DNA of 7,356 nucleotides from Rhodothermota bacterium. Its GTDB lineage: Bacteria; Hydrogenedentota; Hydrogenedentia; Hydrogenedentales; GCA-2746185. Shown piece after piece: positions 5,171-7,356 of the stretch (position 1 is the first letter of the stretch; each line of letters begins with the position of its first letter). Under the pieces are notes generated by a model. That model was not told where the DNA came from. It was given only the letters and a program-made list of their open reading frames with translations, and made no database searches. Location of the stretch: positions 1 to 7,356 of the forward strand of contig VFKU01000102.1 of assembly GCA_009885415.1 (NCBI GenBank), in the 5' to 3' direction. Made by a program: the position numbers and the translations under genes.

Positions 5171-6592
5171 CTATTTCTTTTTTGCCGCCGCCGCGCCGTT
5201 CTTCGGGCCGAGGGTCGCATCCATCGCGCAGCGAAAGCCATAGTCCTCCTTCCTGCTGTCGATCTTGTCGTAGTGCCGGCGCGCGGCCCGCACGACGAAG
5301 CGATCGGTCAGGTAGGATCCGCCGCGCAACACGCGGTAGACTTGGCCGTACTCGTTTTTGACGTCCGTATTTCCCGGATACGGCTGATACCACGTCGAGG
5401 TCCACTCGTAGGCGTTTCCCGCCATGTCGAGCACACCGAAGGGCGAGGCGCCCGCGCGCATGCGGCCCACGCGCGTCGTGTCGCTCACTTCCGGGGGCGG
5501 CTTGAGACTGTTGCACAGCTCCGGATCGAAGGTATTGCCCCAGGGGTACTCGCGCCCGTCGATGCCGCGCGCGGCCTTCTCCCATTCGTCCTCGGTGGGC
5601 AACCGCTTGTCCACCGCTTGAGCGTAGGCCGCCGCCTGTGACCAGGTCACGCCGGTCGCAGGATGATCGGCCTTGCGTTCCTCGTAATGGTGATTTGGAA
5701 ACACCTTCGCAAATTCCTTGTTCGTCACCTCGAACTTGTCGATGTAAAAGTCCTCGACCTGCACGTTTCGGCGCGGTGCTTCGTCCGGCGCGCCGCCATC
5801 GACCCCCATGATGAATTCGCCCGCGGGCACCAGGACCATGCCCGGCGGCATAAACCCTTCCTCGAGGGTCAGGTCTACCGCGTGCTCGCCCTGCGGCTCA
5901 ACCACGATGGATTGTTCGCCCATGAGGTAGCCGTCGTGGTAGGCGCCGATCGTGTAGGGGCCGGGCGCAAGCTCGAAGCTGGCCGGGGTCAGGTTATCCT
6001 GGGCGACGTCGTTGATGTAAATGCGCGAGCCCGTCGGCCGGCTGAAGACCCGCAGGGAGCCCTTGAGCGGCACCATCAGGTGGCGTCGGCTGTATTTGTA
6101 GTCCTCTTTCACTTCGATCGTGTCACGAAGAGGCACGAAACTGTCCGCGAGCAGCTCGTATTCGATGAGGCCCGTCGGCACGGGGGCGTTGATGAGGGGG
6201 GTCGTGCCGATCAGGTCGCCGTTGGCGAGGTAGACCCGCGCGCCGGCGGGCTCGGACTCGATCGTCAGCAGCCCGACAATCGGGCGCATCTCGATCGACA
6301 GCCGCACCTCGCCTTCGGCCGGCAGGCTGAGGGTCTCGCTCTTGCGCTTGTATCCATACATTTCGAGGATGGCGTAATACTGGCCCGCGGGAAGGCCGCG
6401 AATGGTCACGGGGGTTTTTCCGTAATAGTCGCTGCCGATGGACACCTCCGCACCGGCGGCGGGTGTCGATTCGATGATGAGCACGGCCGCGCTCGTGGGA
6501 GCCTCTTGCTTGCATCCGCCGAGGGCCGCTAAACAAAGCACGGCGAAAAGTGCTCCGGTCGCTGTGCTCAGTCTCGAGCGCGCAGTGCGCAT
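5171..6592 (-). CDS. Lipoprotein with three PEGA domains and an FGE/SUMF1-like domain
   Basis: A 473-aa exported lipoprotein. A basic start, a hydrophobic stretch and a lipobox LGGC (24-27) predict lipidation at Cys27. Lys at +2 is not the inner-membrane retention Asp known from E. coli, so an outer-membrane location is plausible. Three PEGA-type beta domains follow (about 36-102, 106-175, 178-244), each opening with a strand like VLIIESTPAAGAEV. Residues 250-457 form an FGE-sulfatase/SUMF1 domain: MVLVPAGEFIMG (252-263), RLPTEDEWEKAARG (330-343), YPWGN (349-353), GNAYEWTS (392-399), VLRGGSY (421-427), GFRCA (452-456). Cysteines equivalent to the catalytic pair of true FGE (human Cys336/Cys341) are absent after GGSY, so a binding or structural role is likelier than formylglycine formation. 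ATG at 6592 is chosen over GTG at 6601 because GAGAGG sits 8 nt before it. It lies upstream of the pil promoter, on the same strand; a functional link is unproven. Confidence 0.88.
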   Translation of the reverse strand: MRTARSRLSTATGALFAVLCLAALGGCKQEAPTSAAVLIIESTPAAGAEVSIGSDYYGKTPVTIRGLPAGQYYAILEMYGYKRKSETLSLPAEGEVRLSIEMRPIVGLLTIESEPAGARVYLANGDLIGTTPLINAPVPTGLIEYELLADSFVPLRDTIEVKEDYKYSRRHLMVPLKGSLRVFSRPTGSRIYINDVAQDNLTPASFELAPGPYTIGAYHDGYLMGEQSIVVEPQGEHAVDLTLEEGFMPPGMVLVPAGEFIMGVDGGAPDEAPRRNVQVEDFYIDKFEVTNKEFAKVFPNHHYEERKADHPATGVTWSQAAAYAQAVDKRLPTEDEWEKAARGIDGREYPWGNTFDPELCNSLKPPPEVSDTTRVGRMRAGASPFGVLDMAGNAYEWTSTWYQPYPGNTDVKNEYGQVYRVLRGGSYLTDRFVVRAARRHYDKIDSRKEDYGFRCAMDATLGPKNGAAAAKKK

Positions 6593-6600
6593 GGCAAGCA

Positions 6601-6606
6601 CCTCTC
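6601..6606 (-). promoter_or_regulatory. Ribosome binding site deciding the lipoprotein start
   Basis: GAGAGG on the minus strand ends 8 nt before the ATG at 6592. It overlaps the alternative GTG (6599-6601), which therefore cannot use it. Confidence 0.65.
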
Positions 6607-6608
6607 GC

Positions 6609-6620
6609 GGCGGATCCGCC
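6609..6620. repeat. Perfect 12-bp palindrome before the lipoprotein gene
   Basis: The sequence GGCGGATCCGCC is fully self-complementary and lies directly upstream of the lipoprotein ribosome binding site. It could be an operator or chance in GC-rich DNA; no second copy is seen in the window. Confidence 0.3.
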
Positions 6621-6644
6621 CTATCGATGGGCCATTAAACACGA

Positions 6645-6661
6645 GCGGCGCGGGCCGCCGC
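6645..6661 (-). terminator. Terminator-like GC hairpin after the EF-hand protein gene
   Basis: On the minus strand GCGGCG, a five-base loop and CGCCGC form a strong 6-bp stem starting 13 nt after the stop codon at 6675. The following sequence, TCGTGTTTAA, is only moderately T-rich, so termination may be partial and read-through into the lipoprotein gene is possible. Confidence 0.4.
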
Positions 6662-6674
6662 AAACCTACCCAGA

Positions 6675-7356
6675 CTACGGCCGGTCCATCTCCTGTATGG
6701 GTTGGGTGTCTTCCGATTTCCGGTTTTGGATGAAGTGGGCGACGTTGTCCACCACCACAAACTGCACTGTCGCCGGGGAGGTGTCGTAGATTTCGCCTTG
6801 GTCGAGCAATCCGTCTCCATCCACATCGATAAACGTCCGCGCGCGGAAGGTATAGTACGTCGGCTGGCGCGAGGCCGCGCCAAGGTACAGCGCCGGATCG
6901 CCCGATGTAGGCGCCGTCACCAAAATCGTGTCCGAAGAAAAAACCTCGCTGTCGAAGTACCCGTCCGGGATTGTAGGTACAGACGGATTAGGAAGCACGG
7001 GAACCCCTTGTTCCAACATGTCCCACTGGACACTCGCGACACTCGCGTTCGCCTGCGTCGTCAACATGGTAACGCGGAACTGGGCCGAAACGCGCTGAAG
7101 GAGAAGAGGAGGGGTCAACAGCGGGCTGAAGGTCTGCGGACCCGGCAGCGGGATGACCTCTGCATCGCCGAAGGCGGGCTCGCCCGCGTCCACTTGTCCG
7201 TTGAACGGTGGGCCGCTGTCATGCCAGAAGAAGGGCTCGATGCGCGTGTCGACCGCCTCGCCGGAGAGCGGGACGAACCAGCGCTCCCAGTTGCGCTCTT
7301 CGGTGCCGCCGATCTCGTTTACCGACTCAATGTCCGACGGTCCAACCCCGGTCGGA
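6675..7356 (-). CDS. Hypothetical protein with EF-hand-type calcium loop (5' end outside window)
   Basis: The C-terminal 226 residues of a protein whose frame stays open to the right edge; the stop is TAG at 6677-6675. I do not recognise the family. A GTG at 7193 could be read as a start, but the frame continues upstream with sensible protein sequence (NWERWFVPLSGEAV), so it is probably internal. The most telling motif is DVDGDGLLDQGE (encoded at 6827-6792), which fits the 12-residue EF-hand loop with D1, D3, D5, G6, hydrophobic 8, D9 and E12. Such loops also occur in dockerins and other extracellular repeats. The chain lacks Cys, is rich in Pro, Thr, Ser and beta-type strands, and has no visible membrane segment here, which fits an extracellular or periplasmic protein. 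The nearby pilus genes make a minor pilin-like or surface protein thinkable, but the N-terminus needed to test this is missing. Confidence 0.75.
   Translation of the reverse strand, partial: PTGVGPSDIESVNEIGGTEERNWERWFVPLSGEAVDTRIEPFFWHDSGPPFNGQVDAGEPAFGDAEVIPLPGPQTFSPLLTPPLLLQRVSAQFRVTMLTTQANASVASVQWDMLEQGVPVLPNPSVPTIPDGYFDSEVFSSDTILVTAPTSGDPALYLGAASRQPTYYTFRARTFIDVDGDGLLDQGEIYDTSPATVQFVVVDNVAHFIQNRKSEDTQPIQEMDRP

Noticed and set aside
5663..6532. A 289-codon open frame on the plus strand
   Set aside because: It lies wholly antisense to the well-supported PEGA/FGE lipoprotein gene. Its product is rich in His, Arg, Val and Asp with no recognisable domain, as expected for a shadow frame in GC-rich DNA.
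6637..6668. Possible promoter TTGCGG-18-TTTAAT before the lipoprotein gene
   Set aside because: The -35 box is poor (three of six), the spacer is occupied by the GC hairpin at 6645-6661, and a terminator-like reading is at least as likely.
1..7356. CRISPR array, tRNA/rRNA genes, insertion sequences or prophage genes
   Set aside because: I saw no regularly spaced direct repeats, no tRNA-like cloverleaf or rRNA segment, and no transposase or phage protein. The minus strand is filled by five ordinary genes.

Overview
All five genes in this window read right to left (minus strand). They come from a diderm (Gram-negative-type) bacterium: there is a secretin, an outer-membrane-type lipoprotein signal, and a complete inner-membrane alignment complex of the type IV pilus / type II secretion kind. 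Base composition is fairly GC-rich. The mix of a TPR-secretin, a PilM-PilN fusion and a PEGA plus formylglycine-generating-enzyme (FGE)-like lipoprotein suggests a less-studied phylum such as Hydrogenedentota, Planctomycetota or a relative. That placement is inference; nothing here fixes the taxon.

Layout in transcription order. (1) 7356-6675 holds the C-terminal part of an unrecognised, probably exported protein with a textbook EF-hand-type calcium loop; its 5' end is outside the window. (2) After an 82-bp gap with a GC-rich hairpin, 6592-5171 encodes a lipoprotein with three PEGA domains and a C-terminal FGE/SUMF1-fold domain that lacks the catalytic cysteines. (3) A 261-bp intergenic region (5170-4910) carries a strong sigma70-like promoter (TTGACA-17-TAGACT) and a leader of about 150 nt with small inverted repeats and T-tracts. 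(4) The promoter leads into a pilMNOPQ-type cluster: a 693-aa PilM-PilN fusion (4909-2828), PilO-like (2791-1862) and PilP/GspC-like (1791-1270). A 203-bp gap with a weaker candidate promoter follows, then a secretin of PilQ/GspD type (1066 to beyond position 1) that starts with a signal peptide and two TPR repeats.

How they work together. In known systems PilM is a cytoplasmic actin-like protein. It binds the INLLP-type N-terminal peptide of the membrane protein PilN. PilN and PilO pair through periplasmic coiled coils and ferredoxin-like domains, and PilP links them to the PilQ secretin ring. Here PilM and PilN are one polypeptide, which gives the overall topology of GspL from type II secretion. 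The PilP-like protein has a membrane anchor (as GspC) rather than a lipobox (as PilP). The secretin carries TPRs where PilQ usually has AMIN domains. The cluster is therefore a hybrid-looking pilus/secretion alignment complex. Three of its structural domains are interrupted by Gly/Ala/Ser/Pro-rich inserts. No ATPase, prepilin, tRNA, rRNA, mobile element or CRISPR array is visible.
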